From: Chlorops oryzae
Taxonomy: Eukaryota > Arthropoda > Insecta > Diptera > Chloropidae
NCBI GenBank assembly: GCA_020466095.1
Contig: CM035808.1
Coordinates: 1,834,190 to 1,898,189, forward strand
Direction of reading: 5' to 3'
DNA: 64,000 bases
Program-made: the position numbers and the translations under genes
Shown here: one piece after another, positions 25,142-37,895 of the stretch
How the letters are laid out: each line of letters opens with the position of its first letter
How positions within the stretch are numbered: the first letter of the stretch is position 1
Notes under the pieces: model-generated
What the model saw: only the letters and a program-made list of their open reading frames with translations
Databases searched by the model: none
Told to the model about the DNA's origin: nothing

Positions 25142-25936
25142 CACAGAGAAAAAAATCAACCAGAAAACTGGTTAAATCAAAAGGAAAAACATAGAAAACG
25201 GCTTCAACAAGGAATATTTTTAATTTCAACTATTTTTCTTGTTTGAAAAAATAAAGATTTTTCTTTTGAATCAACCATATTTCAGGTTGAATTGAAATGA
25301 TAATTTTCAAAAATGATTTAATTTAAATTGTTGAACTAACCACGGACATAATTGAAATGACAAGATAATTTAAAAAAAAAAAAAATTCTTAACCCTTTAA
25401 TGCCAAAAAAAAATTTTTTTTTTCAATAAAAAGTTTAAATATGACTAATTTTGGCTAGAGAAACATGAATCTAAAATAGTTATTATTAGTTTTTTTTTGG
25501 TAATTTGTTCGATAAAAGTCCGTCTAGAGACGGAGCCAGGAGCTAGAGGGTTAAATAAACCCATAAAAAAGAAATGTCAAAACAAATTTAATTAACTTTT
25601 AAAGCAAATGACCACAGATCCCTCTGTTGAACATAACCCCTAAAAATAGCCATCGGATGGACTTCATCCGATTTTGTCACTCCGTTGTCGTGTCTGCTTT
25701 CGCAATGCTTAAAAAGTTCTAAGATGAATAAATATCTTATATGTCCTATTTTATAAACCAAATGAGAATTATAACGAAATTAAAGAAATTTAATTAAACA
25801 TATTTCCTTTCAAATCAACCAAAAATGTTGTTGACTCAACCATTTTTCTTTTGAAATTTTCGTTCTGCTCGAAAATCAAAAGGACTGTGAATAACAATGC
25901 GCCCTTTTAAAAAAAGCATGGTAAATTCGCTCAGTG
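25142..25936. mobile_element. Family C TA-flanked MITE, copy 1
   Basis: It begins CACAGAGAAAAAAATC and ends with the inverse of CACTGAGCGAATTTACC, with TA on each side (25140-25141 and 25937-25938). TA duplication suggests Tc1/mariner-type mobilisation (inference). It is 795 bp including a 158-bp TTAA insertion (25393-25550). It matches 40003-40816 in inverse orientation over nearly its whole length, and more weakly 60149-60734. There is no transposase frame. Confidence 0.82.
25393..25550. mobile_element. TTAA-flanked insertion (piggyBac-like) within family C
   Basis: TTAA at 25389-25392 and 25551-25554 brackets CCCTTTAATGCC...GGAGCTAGAGGG. The family C copy at 40.4 kb lacks this segment at the corresponding place, which gives the empty site. 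It is 158 bp with no frame. Confidence 0.75.
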
Positions 25937-25938
25937 TA

Positions 25939-28900
25939 GGTTTTTTTTTTGCCAGAGAATGAGACTATTGCCCAGTACTGACGACTTAAATACGAATGTA
26001 ACTTTTGACATCTGAAAACGGATTGACGTAAATTTTTAAATACTCTTTCGCATTTAAATACGGGATCTACAAGTGGGTCTAAGAACATGAGCGAGAATCC
26101 TCCAAGAAGGCCGCCCAGAATGCTTGAAGGTTTTTCATCTAAAACTTCGAGTGCTTTTCTATCACATTAAGGGTCAAACGGTCATAAGAACGGACAGAGA
26201 CGTCCCTCAAAAAATGGTCATTACAACTGATGGCGGACAACGGAGACTTTGGATGCTATTATTTCCCAAATTATTGTGCCTCATCTTTTGATTTCCCTTT
26301 CACGCGATTTCCATCAAAAATTTCAAATTAAAATGAAAGGAAAAAAAATTAATTAAATGAAAAGTGTTGAGCCAACACCTCATTTTTCTGGTGTGGGCGC
26401 ATTTGCCGCGGTGACACAATTTCCTGAAATTACGGATTACATCACGCGAAGCACGAAGATCTGCGCGAATCAAAGGCGAAAGGGTGAAATGTCAGACAAT
26501 GAAGCAATTTGCAAGACACAAAAAGAAACAAAAAAAAAAAGTAGAAAATAAAATTGAAATTAATTTTATATCAAATTGGGTGAAATGCAAAAGGCACTGA
26601 GACCGAACCCCCAGCGAAATGAGGCGAACAATGGTCAGCGAAAAACGAAAATGAAAATTAAATTCAATTCATCAAAGCAAAACAAATGTGGCCCAATGGA
26701 AATATGGAGGCTTCAAATTTAATGTTGGTTTTTGGCAGGAGCGTACGAAGGGGGTTGTTTTTTGAGGTTCCAAACCCTACGAAATCCGAAAAACCACGAG
26801 AGAATTTAACGATAAATAGATTTTAAATGCCCTCCCGAAATAATTTTCACCGCACGCCCCTGGTGTGACGTAACAAATTGTTCATCGCGGTGGCATATTC
26901 GTAAGGCAATGAGGGCAATGCGTTTCGATTTGTTTCAACCGCAAAATTTTCTTACTGCATTCCAAATCTCTAAAAGCCGTTTAACGTCTCCCACCAATTT
27001 TTTTCCTCCTTCGATTCAATTGAGTAATTTACTGGCCCCTTTGTTGAAGTCGTCAATACAAAAACTTCCCGGCTGACTTTGATTTTCAATACTTTCCGGA
27101 AAATAGTACATTTTCAAAATACAAAAAAAAAAATGAAGAGGAAAAACTGGCATCCAATGGAAGTCGATCGGGGACGGGCGGTTCGGCACAATTGAAAGCC
27201 GTTGTTGGCGGTCGCCGTTACACAAAAAAAGCTTGCTCCGAAAATGTCAATTGCTCATTGTGTGGTAATTTTATAGTTCCAACGCCATCTCGCCATACTT
27301 CGTCGGATTATTGGCCTTTTTAGGAAGAAAAATGGCTACGCAACACTTCCCCACTGACATGCTGCTTTTTCAAAAACTATTCAAGATTTTTTCTCATTGT
27401 GTCTCTCGATGAAAAGGAAAATTAAAATGCGGATTCGAGTCGCCAGCGGAATGACCCCAAATACAGTTAATCAATTGTTGGAGAAAATAACAATAGGAAA
27501 AATGAGAAAATAGCAACGATGAATGTTAAAATTTAATAAATACAAAAAGGAAAAATATAAATGAAGAAATTTTTGTTGAGATTTTGAATGAAAAACGATA
27601 AATTGGGAACGGAGTATTTTTCTCTAAATTTCGTAGTTTGAAGGAATTGCTCAAGAAGCAGTCATTCTAAATATTACCGATCTCAATTTTTCTGTGGATT
27701 TAAATAAAATTCATTCATTTTGGGTTGAAATAGGGGCAAATATTCGAATTATTACATTTATTTAAAATGTCCATTTGAAATGAAATTCCAGTTCGGAGAA
27801 AATTTCAGGAAATTTTTCGAATGGATTATTTTTCTGAGATTATAAATACCTATTTAAATGAGTACAATTTATTTTTCTTTTACTAGAAACAGTATAAAAA
27901 GATCCTCGTAAGGAAACTTTTTAATATCGGCCCAGGTCCTTAACTCAGATTTCGGGACTTTTATGGTTCCGACTCTTCAAATCTTAAACTGGTACGAAAA
28001 ATCCAATTAATGGCGTTTTAAATCTCTTCATCGGTTTTTTAATTTCCCAATTAAATTTCAAACAAATCACGAAACTGGGACAAAGTTGTAAAAAATTTTG
28101 AACAAAAATTGTGATTTTTTGTTTCTAAAACCAAAGTATTAAACTTGACAAACATATTAGTATGAAATTTTGAAAGTGCATAAAATACCTTTCATAATTC
28201 CATTAGCTTTATGCGGACTTACATACAAGAAGAGACAACATATTAAACGATCAAATATCAAATATCGTATTCGATGTTGGGAAAGATATCGAATGTATCG
28301 ATATATCGCACAAATATCCATAATTTGAATATCGTTTTAAATACGATGTTTTTGCCATCCTAATGTAATAATTTATTATGACTTCCGTAAACTGATTATA
28401 GACTCAAATTTTCTTTTATGGATATATGTTAAATAATGCATTTTTCCTTTTTATTTTTTAAACATTATTGGTTATATTTTATAATACCTTGGTTGTTTCC
28501 AAAACGTTGTTTGTAAAAGTTTAATATGAGTTATACTTCAGAGAATAACATTGCCAATTAATACGATTTGTTAAATATAACAATGTGATATAGGCTGAGT
28601 TTTAACAACGAAATTTGTTATATTTATAAAAAAATTGTTGTGTTGTTTTACCCACAAAAATTTTGGTCTGTGTATGATCGCAAACGATTTTTTCAAAAAT
28701 GCCAGAACCAAATTTTCTGTATCGATGACTCCCAAATACCCGATTCTAGGAAGCAGTCGATCGTTTATAAGCTTAAATTGTTAGTAGGATGAATTAGTGC
28801 TGCAATTTTTAGGGATTATTATATTATATTACACTTAATTTGTAAAAATTCCTCATTTTTTCACACTCTACCAACATTGATAGGGGGCCACCCTTTGCAG

Positions 28901-29848
28901 TCTAATGAAACCTTGACCTTCCCTACTTTATCACACGAAACTGCATTAAATCACGCGCAATTAACTAATTTGATGTAATTATGAATCCTTCCCCATCAAG
29001 TGATGCCGTGCGAAAGGTCGGAATGCGTTACTGAGACCTGCCCATTTCCATTTGAAAACCCCTGAAGTGGTTTAAAAGTACTTCAAGTGGGTACCTTCAT
29101 TCATTAAAATGATTAAATTGAAATAATTTTCAATGAATTTCGCGTGCCAAGACGGAATATTTTCGTCCACTAGAAGAGAGACATGCAAATATTTCCCCCA
29201 ATGAGAATTTCAGTTAAATTGTGCACTTAAAGCTTATCATGAAGAAAATTTCTGTGGATCTTTGAGCACGCCATTTCGGGCCAAACGACTTTATAAAGAG
29301 CGCATCTAAAGGCTAAATGGATGTCAACGGAATAAATTTGAATTTGAATTTAAATTTTCGGCATTGGATCTAGACTTTTGTGTATTAATGTTGTGGCGTA
29401 ATTAAGAAAAAAAAAACAAAAAAAGCTACCGATATCCACCATCGAAGGCAGATCAATCGGACGCCGGAAAACGCAACGCCTTCGCAATGGCTTCATTAGG
29501 CCGAACGATCGCTTCCGATCGTGCAGCACCTGCAAAGCGTTTTTCGTTTCTCAAAATGGCGCATATTTATCATCAAGAATGGTTAATCCGGCAAATTTAT
29601 GGCGCTCAATAAATTTGAGGAGATTTGTAAAAAACATAATTTTGTGATTGTCGCATGGCAAAACAAAGGCTTTTTCGAGCTTTATTGCTCATCATCCATA
29701 CGAATTTGGTCTGATTGGGATTTTTTAATTCGAATACAAAAGAATTATCATCGAAATGGGCTCATCATTTCGATTTGATTCTTCTCGTTCAATGGGAGGA
29801 TTAATCGAATTTTAAGCGATTTGATCTAATCACGATGGTGGGTTTTTT
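25939..29848. other. Apparently single-copy non-coding DNA
   Basis: Apart from the small element at 26736-26862 and a TATCGATA-rich patch at 28250-28360 (ending ccatccta, possibly a one-sided hAT remnant), I see no supported gene or repeat. The frame at 26357-26551 has no recognisable content. Confidence 0.45.
26736..26862. mobile_element. 127-bp CAGGGGCG-type MITE (hAT-like?)
   Basis: It starts CAGGAGCGTACGAAGG and ends with the inverse of CAGGGGCGTGCGGTG. The internal sequence matches the two outer portions of the larger 4738-5437 element. The flanking octamers (gtttttgg and gtgtgacg) do not match, so no TSD is claimed. Confidence 0.55.
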
Positions 29849-30332
29849 TTTTAAACGCGACACACTCTGTGCCGAGGGTGTATGGCGGTTGTGCGGCTGT
29901 GTGTAAAACTTAAAGCCAGTCGATATAGACCGTTGGTCGGTTTCTTATCTTTGAGCTCTCTTGATATTTCTTATTTTGTATTCTTATTGGCGGAGACAAT
30001 GAGTAAGATCAAGTTCGAGAATGGGCCAGATCGGTCTATTTTTAAGGGTACCTTCATTACTAGGAGTCTATTTTGATATCATAAAAATAAAAAAATTGCT
30101 CAAAGAATTGAATTTTTTTGAGATATTTTATTGAAATTTGATGTGTGACATACTTTCCAGGCATTAATTGAATAAAATTTAATTTAAAAATGGGCGTGGC
30201 AATAGGGTGTTTTTCCAATATTGTCTTTTACACATAGAATTTAAACGGGATTTGAACTAAAGTTGGCAAATGGACTTCTTTTAGAGCCATAGACATGCCC
30301 TATAAAAAATTAACTTGATCGGTACATTTCTA

Positions 30333-31095
30333 CACCGAGAGAAAAAGGTAGTTATATTAACTGAAAAAGCAGGTTAAAATAACCGAGTTCACCGTTAATT
30401 GTTAGCTTATGTGTAGTAGCGGTCAATTCAACAGTACAAACACAGTAGTAAGGAATGTAACTACCTATGGCCATATAACTTCTTGTGTTATATTAACAAA
30501 TCGTTTAATGGGCCCACAATTATTTTTGCTGACTTAATATTACATCTTCTTTCCAATATAATCACCTTTTCAAACTAACGATTATGTATATATCAACAAA
30601 CAAAGTATTATAAAATATAACTCTATCTTTTAAATTCTCGCTAAACAAGCCAGGGCCAAATTGGAAGTCTATCTACACTTCCTAATAAAAATTTTTTGCT
30701 TAAAATGAACCATTACGAAAAAAATTAATAAATTAAAACATTATAAAATTTAGGAGAAAATTTTTGTCTTCCAAAACAACTACATCTGAACAATAAAAAT
30801 CTGTAATTAAAAAAAAAATCAGAAAAATTCGCGCTCAGCAGGGATAAACCCCGAAGTTACGACTGTCGAGTCACAGTTTAAACAACTGAGCTATCGAAAC
30901 CTCGAGACGGTTGATCAGAATGCGAACTTATACGTCTAATGAACGAAAGCGAATTTGAACAAAAAATAACTGTTTTTTCAACTGTTCATTTGACTGCCTT
31001 TTTCAGTGCATTTAACGCGGAATCAGTTTAATTTGACCACTCTATACTTTAACTGTTCTAAGTAGTTGATTTAACTGTTGTTATTTCTCTCGGTG
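30333..31095. mobile_element. 763-bp TA-flanked MITE with CACCGAGAGAAA ends
   Basis: CACCGAGAGAAA at the left and its exact inverse at the right are each flanked by TA (30331-30332 and 31096-31097). It interrupts family D at 'atttcta|agggtac'. The same motif is uninterrupted upstream at about 30036-30056 and in family D copy 2 near 55462. The ends resemble family C (CAC[A/T]GAG). It contains a tRNA-like segment on the minus strand. Confidence 0.82.
30836..30905 (-). other. tRNA-like segment (possible SINE head)
   Basis: On the minus strand TAGCTCAGTTGT (30882-30893) fits a pol III A box. About 40 bp further, GGGTTTATCCC (30841-30851) stands where the B box should be and could pair as a T-arm-like stem. 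An ACTGT/ACAGT hairpin lies between. The B box lacks the conserved TTCGA and no full cloverleaf closes. I read it as a tRNA-derived repeat or decayed tRNA rather than a working gene. Confidence 0.45.
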
Positions 31096-31447
31096 TAAGG
31101 GTACTAGGGTCTGCCATAAATTATCCAAAAAAAACCATTTTAAAAACTAAATTTTTCAAGATATTTTAATAAAATTTGGAAGTGCACCTTATTTAAGTCT
31201 CCGATTAAATTTCCGATAATTTAGAAAGTGGGCGTGGCGAAAAGAGCGGTTATCATAACGTAGTTGAACAGAAATCGTCATAGGACGCTCATTTACAGTC
31301 CTGGGCCCTGCTTTAAAAATGATTCAAACATAAATAGTAGAGATACCGGATACACTATCCGTTGCAACACTAATAAATAGCAAACCCTTTATCTGTGTCG
31401 GGTATTGTATTGTCTGGCTCGTCTGACTATACCACCCTTACTTGTTT

Positions 31448-33562
31448 CTAGTTCGAGTCTCTAAATTAAATAATTTATACACTCGAATACTAAATTTGGC
31501 ATAATTTATTTTCCAAAAATGTTCATTTAACTAAAAAAAAAAAGAAGTCTAGAGCAATTAATTTACTTCACTTTACATTTTCAATTATAGAAGAGAATGA
31601 AAAACTGGGTGAAGGTCATAGGTACCTACGTACGTACGTACGCACAGCCCTCGGCTAAAGTAAAAACTTGATTAATCGCTAGTCTGCAGTTTTGAAAATA
31701 ATTATTAGAAATTAACTAGACGATAATTTAGTAGCTAAAATGTTCATAGACACCTTAGAACGGTCTAAGTTGTTTTCTTTGTGGTTCGCTTCAAGTTTCA
31801 GGGACCACGTTCGAAAAATTTTGAAGGCTTTGTCGAGTTTCAAGGGGTTTTAGTCAGTGGTGTAAATATAAAGGCAGTCATTGTGTTCCATAGAAGATAG
31901 ATCTCGAGGTATGAAGGCCCACTTAGCTTAAGAAAAGGCATTCAATCGCCCTAAACAGAGTCCAACTTTTGTCTTTTATTCTGGATTTTTTTGTTAAAAA
32001 ATAAATATATTTTTTTTCTTTGGTATTGCTTTCATTCCAATTGTTAATGAGCAGAAAAAATACATTTTCAATCTTTCATTTTTCGTCTCACACTTCATTA
32101 AAAATCCAATCAAAATATTTTGTCAAGTAGTTCAGCTGTGAGGAGTCCCAGAAAAAAAGACCCCCTTTTCATACATGTAACTAAACTCAAAGCAAATGGC
32201 CCCCCTCCAACCCCTCAAAAACCAGTTCCAAACGCAATCGAAATACGCGCAAAAAGCACCCGCGCGTACTTAACGATTTTAACGGCTCTCGGACTGACAC
32301 GATTAATTATTTTTGTGTTTGAAAATAACAATTCAAACCCGCTTGAAAGCCAGTTATTTAATTAGTCGACAGAAGTGACCATCGGAAAAAAAATCGATAA
32401 AAAAAAATGGCGCACTTTACACGCCAAATCGACGAAAGACCCAAATAATTCAAAGCCCCAAAGATCGCCGAAAATGCCTGGAATCTTGTTGACTTGTCGT
32501 TGGGTATCTTAAAAGCCTCGCTTCATGTTGCTCACTTGTGCGCGCGCATGCGCAGCATTAATCGAAATACGCATCATCGCTCCTTCTAACCAGATTCCAT
32601 TCAGGGGCAACGCGTCGTCGATGGCTGCTCAACTTGTTTCCTGAGATTTTTCGCAAGTTTTCATTCGATTTTTTTTTTGCTCGAAGTAAAAATAAAAAAT
32701 TATAAAATGCAACCAAAAACGAATTGCGCATTAGATTTCCACAGCGTTCTGCATGTTGTCGTTGTTGTTGTTGGCTTTGCCATCGCCAACGCGTCATAAA
32801 AAGCTGCTGCTGCTGCTGCTGAGTATTCCACTTAATAACAAAGCAACCAGTTTCGTCTTGTCACTTGTGTCGACAGTTATCGCAAAATACTTAGTTACGC
32901 AAAGAAAATTTAAGAAAATCTGCCTTTTTCCATGTCGCTCCATTCATTTGGGGACGCATGGGGATGAACAAAAACGTGGGGAACGACATCGCGCCTCGGG
33001 CATTTGATTTTGTCGCGTCAATTAAATCGGAATGGATGGGACTTCTGCGTTTTACACTTTTACGACGCATAATTGCGAAACGACGAACATTTTCGATGCG
33101 CCCCAAGAGCTTTTCCTACTAGGGAACTTTATGATGTTGCACCAACTGATTTGAAATGCATTGAAATTGAGTCATTGATGAGCCGTTTCCATGTTCTCCC
33201 GTTAAAGGAATGCGTGCAAAATGTCGAGGGTAAATCTGCATTGCAAAATTAATGCTTCGGGTTAAATGGCGCAAATAATGAACACATCGAAACATATGAA
33301 ACTAATTCCAATGAACTTAAGTGACCCGTATAAAATTCGACCACAACCTCCGTAAAAAACCGTTTTATAACATATATTTAAATTTTGATTTTGATCCAGA
33401 TGGGTCGTTATTATTATTATATATAGGAGAGTGTTGCCTTTCTTTCGAAGCAATATATTAGGGAGTATCGATTTTGATTTTTTTTTTTCGCCTAATCGAA
33501 ATGGCTTGTGATAAAAAGTTATCATAAAAGAAAAAAGCTTTTGGCAGTATTTAATTTATTTG
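31448..33562. other. Apparently single-copy non-coding DNA
   Basis: It contains an ACGT run (about 31626-31640), a CTG run (about 32803-32820) and a CpG-rich patch at 32530-32560. Frames such as 32120-32365 are unremarkable. Confidence 0.45.
32534..32554. promoter_or_regulatory. GCGCATGCGC palindrome (NRF-1/EWG-type site)
   Basis: TGCGCGCGCATGCGCA is an alternating purine-pyrimidine tract containing the palindrome GCGCATGCGC. That is the consensus of the NRF-1 family (Ewg in flies). A related TGCGCATGCG lies at about 59515. No adjacent promoter is identified, so function is speculative. Confidence 0.3.
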
Positions 33563-33570
33563 CCGGAAAT

Positions 33571-34724
33571 TAGGGATGCTCCATACCGATACGATAATAT
33601 CGAGTATCGATACTTTAATTGCAATATATCGCGATACCGATATCGGTACTTCTTATACGATATATCTGGCTGGCTTCTTAGGATTCAGCCTTCATATTGC
33701 ATCCGAAAGCTTACTTTTTTTGGTGATCCGATCATTTTCTAGAAATCATGTCCGCCATATTGGATCCGCCATTTTGAATTTTCAAATTCTGAGGTCAAAA
33801 TCGGAATCAGCATTCCCGAAATAGGTATGAAAATTACTTTTTTTGGTGATCCGATCATTTTATAGAAATAATGTCCGCCATATTGGATCCGCATTTTGAA
33901 TTTTCAAAATCTGAGGTCAAAATCGGAATCAGCATCCCGAAATAGGTATGAAAGTTACTTTTTTTGGTGATCCGATCATTTTCTAGAAATCATGTCCGCC
34001 ATATTGGATCCGCCATTTTGAATTTTCAAAATCTGAGGTCAAAATCGGAATCAGCATCCCCGAAATAGGTATGAAAGTTACTTTTTTTGGTGATCCGATC
34101 ATTTTCTAGAAATCATGTCCGCCATATTGGATCCGCCATTTTGAATTTTCAAAATCTGAGGTCAAAATCGGAATCAGCATCCCGAAATAGGTATGAAAGT
34201 TACTTTTTTTGGTGATCCGATCATTTTCTAGAAATCATGTCCGCCATATTGATCCGCCATTTTGAATTTTCAAAATCTGAGGTCAAAATCGGAATCAGCA
34301 TCCCCGAAATAGGTATGAAAATTACCGTTTTTTGGTGATCCGATCAATTTCTAGAAATCATGTCCGCCATATTGAATCCGCCATTTTGAATTTCAAAATC
34401 TGAGGTCAAAATCGGAATCAGCATCCCCGAAATAGGTATGAAAATTACCTTTTTTGGTGATCCGATCAATTTCTAGAAATCATGTCCGCCATATTGAATC
34501 CGCCATTTTGAATTTTCAAAATCTGAGGTCAAAATCGGAATCAACATCCCCGAAATAGGTATGAAAATAGTTTTTTTAGCTTTCGAAGATTGATTTCGAA
34601 AATCTGCACACGATATATTCGATGTACATTTAAAGACCAGATATAATTTTCGAATATCGGTATCGTATTATTTTCGGTATCGCGATATCACATATCGATA
34701 CTTTTCTTTCGATACGCATCCCTA
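33571..34724. mobile_element. hAT-like element with internal minisatellite, perfect 8-bp TSD
   Basis: The ends are TAGGGATGC and its inverse, and CCGGAAAT lies directly outside both (33563-33570 and 34725-34732). The arms (about 80 bp each) are rich in TATCGATA/CGATACCGATA-type palindromes. The middle is filled by seven direct repeats of about 122 bp. An 8-bp TSD and TAGGGATG ends fit hAT. There is no transposase. The tandem core is probably a secondary expansion (inference). Confidence 0.88.
33700..34570 (+). repeat. Seven ~122-bp tandem repeats
   Basis: GTGATCCGATCA recurs near 33722, 33844, 33967, 34089, 34211, 34334 and 34457. Each unit includes 'catgtccgccatattggatc', 'cgccattttgaatttt' and 'ctgaggtcaaaatcggaatc'. 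Units are nearly identical, which suggests recent homogenisation. Single-base deletions break any shared frame. Confidence 0.92.
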
Positions 34725-34732
34725 CCGGAAAT

Positions 34733-37424
34733 ACAATTACTCAATTCACAAAGTCTTCTAAATTTCCTTCGAAATTTATACCCCATTAAATTGATTATTT
34801 TTATCTTCAAAAAGGATTTTTCCATTGAAAAAAGATTTTTTCTTTTGAATACTAAAATAAATAATCTTCAGTGAAGATAGTTTTTCTTAGCTTGTCAGAT
34901 TTTTCGAAAAATAAACCTGGCAGCACTGACGAAAATTCGTGGTAATTTACAGCCTAAAACTATGCAAGCTTTTTCGAATTTTGTATAGTAAACATTATTT
35001 TTCTTCGCTCCTTAAAGTATGCAAAATAATTTGAAACTCACAAGAAAAATACTGTTAAAGTTTTATAGAATAGTGGCTTAGACAGTGTCGCATTGAGGGG
35101 TTAAAGGCGCCCAATCGAGATTTTTAGGAAGGCTTCGATTGATGATTTTTTCACCCGAATCGATGGGATATCAAAGCGTTTCTGATTGAATTGAAGACTA
35201 TGACCCATAATGAACAGCCTAGCCAAACCTAGTTCTCCCAAGTTCTGCGTTCTCTCTTCTAGATCCTATATCCCTACCTATAGTATGATAGTGCGTTGAA
35301 AGTTATAATTACATACATACATAGGGAGACAATCTTAACTTACTGGCCATCTTCTAGCACGTCCAAGCCGGCTACAATCGAAGCTCTCTTGAAACTGAAG
35401 CCCACCATATCGCAATTTCCTTACTTGCTCCGTGCTCTTTTGACCTCCTTAGCTTTTGCTGTATAGTCTCACATAAAAAATTTCATTTAAAACATTAAAG
35501 TGAGGTAATTTTTCCCCTTCTTTAAAAATAAAAAAAAATAAAAAATAAAAACAAAAAAGAATTAAGACATTCAAATTCTTCAAGACTCGCTTTTTGAATT
35601 CGAGGCACGTTCACGCGAAGAATTCGCTCACAACAAGTGAATGTGTACGTTTTAAAAAAAAAAATCTCTTATTGAAATGATTAAAACAGAAATTCCCACA
35701 AAAAATGAAAAAAAATGCATCAATGACAGCGTTGCCAGACTGTATCGATTTAAAATGATTCCAACAGTTGAAAGTTTCCCATCGACTTTAGATTCGAATG
35801 GACACGAAAGGCTGCAATTCTCTCATCTCTCTACTTCTGATTGCCGCCATACAGCATACCCCTTCTCCATCCGAACCCCTCGGGCATATTGAACACTTAA
35901 CACGCAGACGATGCCACTCAAAACCAAAACTCACAACATGCAATAAAATCTGTTCGACGCCCACCACTTTCGTGAATTATCCGAATAGCGTCCCGGCATA
36001 TCGGCTACCCTCGCAAAATTCGTGTCACCATCCCTGAAATTTCTTAGAAAATAAAGCAGGAAACTCGAGACCTGGTGAAATTCTTTTTAATTCACTGAAA
36101 CCCCACAATGCAAATGGAAGGAAAAGAAAAAAGAATGAAGAAAAAAAAATAGAATTTAAGATAAGGCACACATGTGAGTCTCTCCAAGGAGCTCTTGTAA
36201 GGGTGCGCCCCCCTTTTTCATACATGCGGAAATAATCCTTCTTATGCACATGAATGTCCCCAACGCATAACCCAAACAGAAAAGCATAGACCACAAGGAG
36301 CCGCGCCGCGGAAAGTTAGTGGAAAGCAGAAAGTCCTAAGGAAATGGGGAATGGAATTTTTTTCCGAATTAATTCAAAGGAAAATCTTTGCGAGAAAACT
36401 TTAAATGGGAAAATTATTTTCATTTTTTTTTTTTCTGTGAAAAGTTTTCATTGAAAACACTGAAGTTGAGTTGAGGCTTTCTCGGGGTTTGTGTTTTCAA
36501 AGTTAAAAGCTTCTTTTATGAAAACCAGAAGGGAGTCCTTCCCACAACGTCCTTTTTATGGTTGTAAGCAAAGGGGAACACCTTAAGAGGTAAACAGATT
36601 AAGGAAAGCAAAAACTAAAAATGGAAAGAGTGAGAAAATCGATGACAGACACGCTAGCCAGACAGAAATAAATTATTTTTAATATTATTAACCCCAAAAT
36701 AACTTCCTTAACCCATCCTTAATGTCTTCGACAAAAAAAGTCTTGGAGAATTCTTGAGTGAAATAATTGAGTTATATATTTAAACTGGTTAGGTAAAGTA
36801 AATTTTCTATAATGTTCCGAAAGATTTGAATAGGAAAAATAGTACGAATAAATTTTCCCCTGTTTTTCAAAAGGTGAAAACCATTCGCGTGTCTGAGGAA
36901 AATGAAAACAAGTCTGCCCACGAACGCCCTCTTCTCTTGTTCCTCAAAAAATGTTTCTTTCGAAAATGTTATGAAAAATGGCAGGCATGGCTTAAGAAAC
37001 AACCTTAATGACATTCCCTGGCCGTTATAAATGATGAAAAATTACAGTAACAAGAAGGCAGAAAGGGAAAACGAGACTTTCCCTTATACATATAAGCGGC
37101 ACCTTCACATTGGGAGTAGTTTGTGTTGCTGCGCTCTTAAGGGTAGCTCATTTGACGGATGTGGCCATTAGGTGCAGCAGCAATGCATTATTCTATTAGG
37201 AAGGTTCACTTTGAGTTAATTAAAATTTTACGCTTGCGGGTCAACGATGCGGACGGCGACAATAAATTGCCTTTTGAAGAGGGTCTTAGCTAAATTGGCC
37301 TCAAACCTCTCGGACAAGCAGTAGGTATATTTTTCAGTCACATTTGAAAATGAATTCTGAGGCTCAATATTATACGATGGGAAATTTTTCGAATTCCTCG
37401 AATGTACATAAAATTGTGACGGCT
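34733..37424. other. Apparently single-copy non-coding DNA
   Basis: It has an A-rich tract at about 35525-35560 and an ACATAC run near 35313. The overlapping frames at 35677-36037 have no recognisable domain. Confidence 0.45.
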
Positions 37425-37895
37425 ATTCCTGAAAGTACTTGTTTAATGTACCAAATTCCTGTAATTGGTTTCACTCCATTGGCTACAGGTTTATTTTAAA
37501 TCGATTTTGAAGGGTGTGGCCGAGAACTAAGTTGCGCTCATGATTCTGGCTATATCTCGTTAGCCGTTTAATATTTTATTTTCCTGTCTATAACAAAGTT
37601 TTAGCCTTAGGCATTGAGAAAAGAACTGTAGTAATAGCTGATCCGGAAAAGCTTCATCTAGTAGCTACAAATACAAAAATCTCAAAAACTTGAAAATTTT
37701 TTTCACCTCTTTTTACCATTTCTGGTCTAAAGCTTCAAAACCGATAAGAATTTTATGAAAACTTTTTTAGTTAAAATGAAGGTAAAATAATGCTCGACAA
37801 CTCCTTTGAGCACTTGTACTGCATCCGAGTGCTCCTTGATACCGTTTTGGCACTGCAAAGTTGAAAATTTTTAACCAAAATGAGAAATAAAAGCT
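37425..37895 (+). repeat. Dispersed family A, copy 3
   Basis: This is the best preserved copy: 'tgaaagtacttg', 'ggccgagaactaagttgcgc', 'ggctatatctcgttagccg', 'catctagtagctacaa' and 'gcatccgagtgctccttgat' in order. Confidence 0.7.

Larger units (their letters stand above)
29849..31447 (+). repeat. Dispersed family D, copy 1 (GGGCGTGGC repeat)
   Basis: It starts at TTTAAAC..CTCTGTGCCGAGGGTGTAT and ends near GACTATACCACCCTTACTTG. Inside are repeated blocks 'gatcggtct.tttttaagggtacc..tactagg.gtct', 'gagatatttta' and GGGCGTGGC (30192 and 31230). After removing the nested 763-bp element, the GGGCGTGGC spacing is about 273 bp, close to the 278 bp in copy 2 (55328 to 55606). The class is unknown. 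It has no frame. Confidence 0.7.

Noticed and set aside
28250..28360. Complete hAT element with TATCGATA-rich arms
   Set aside because: Only one plausible end (ccatccta) could be found, with no partner end or TSD.
33571..34724. CRISPR-like array of regularly spaced repeats
   Set aside because: The repeats are contiguous 122-bp tandem units without unique spacers, inside a eukaryotic transposon.
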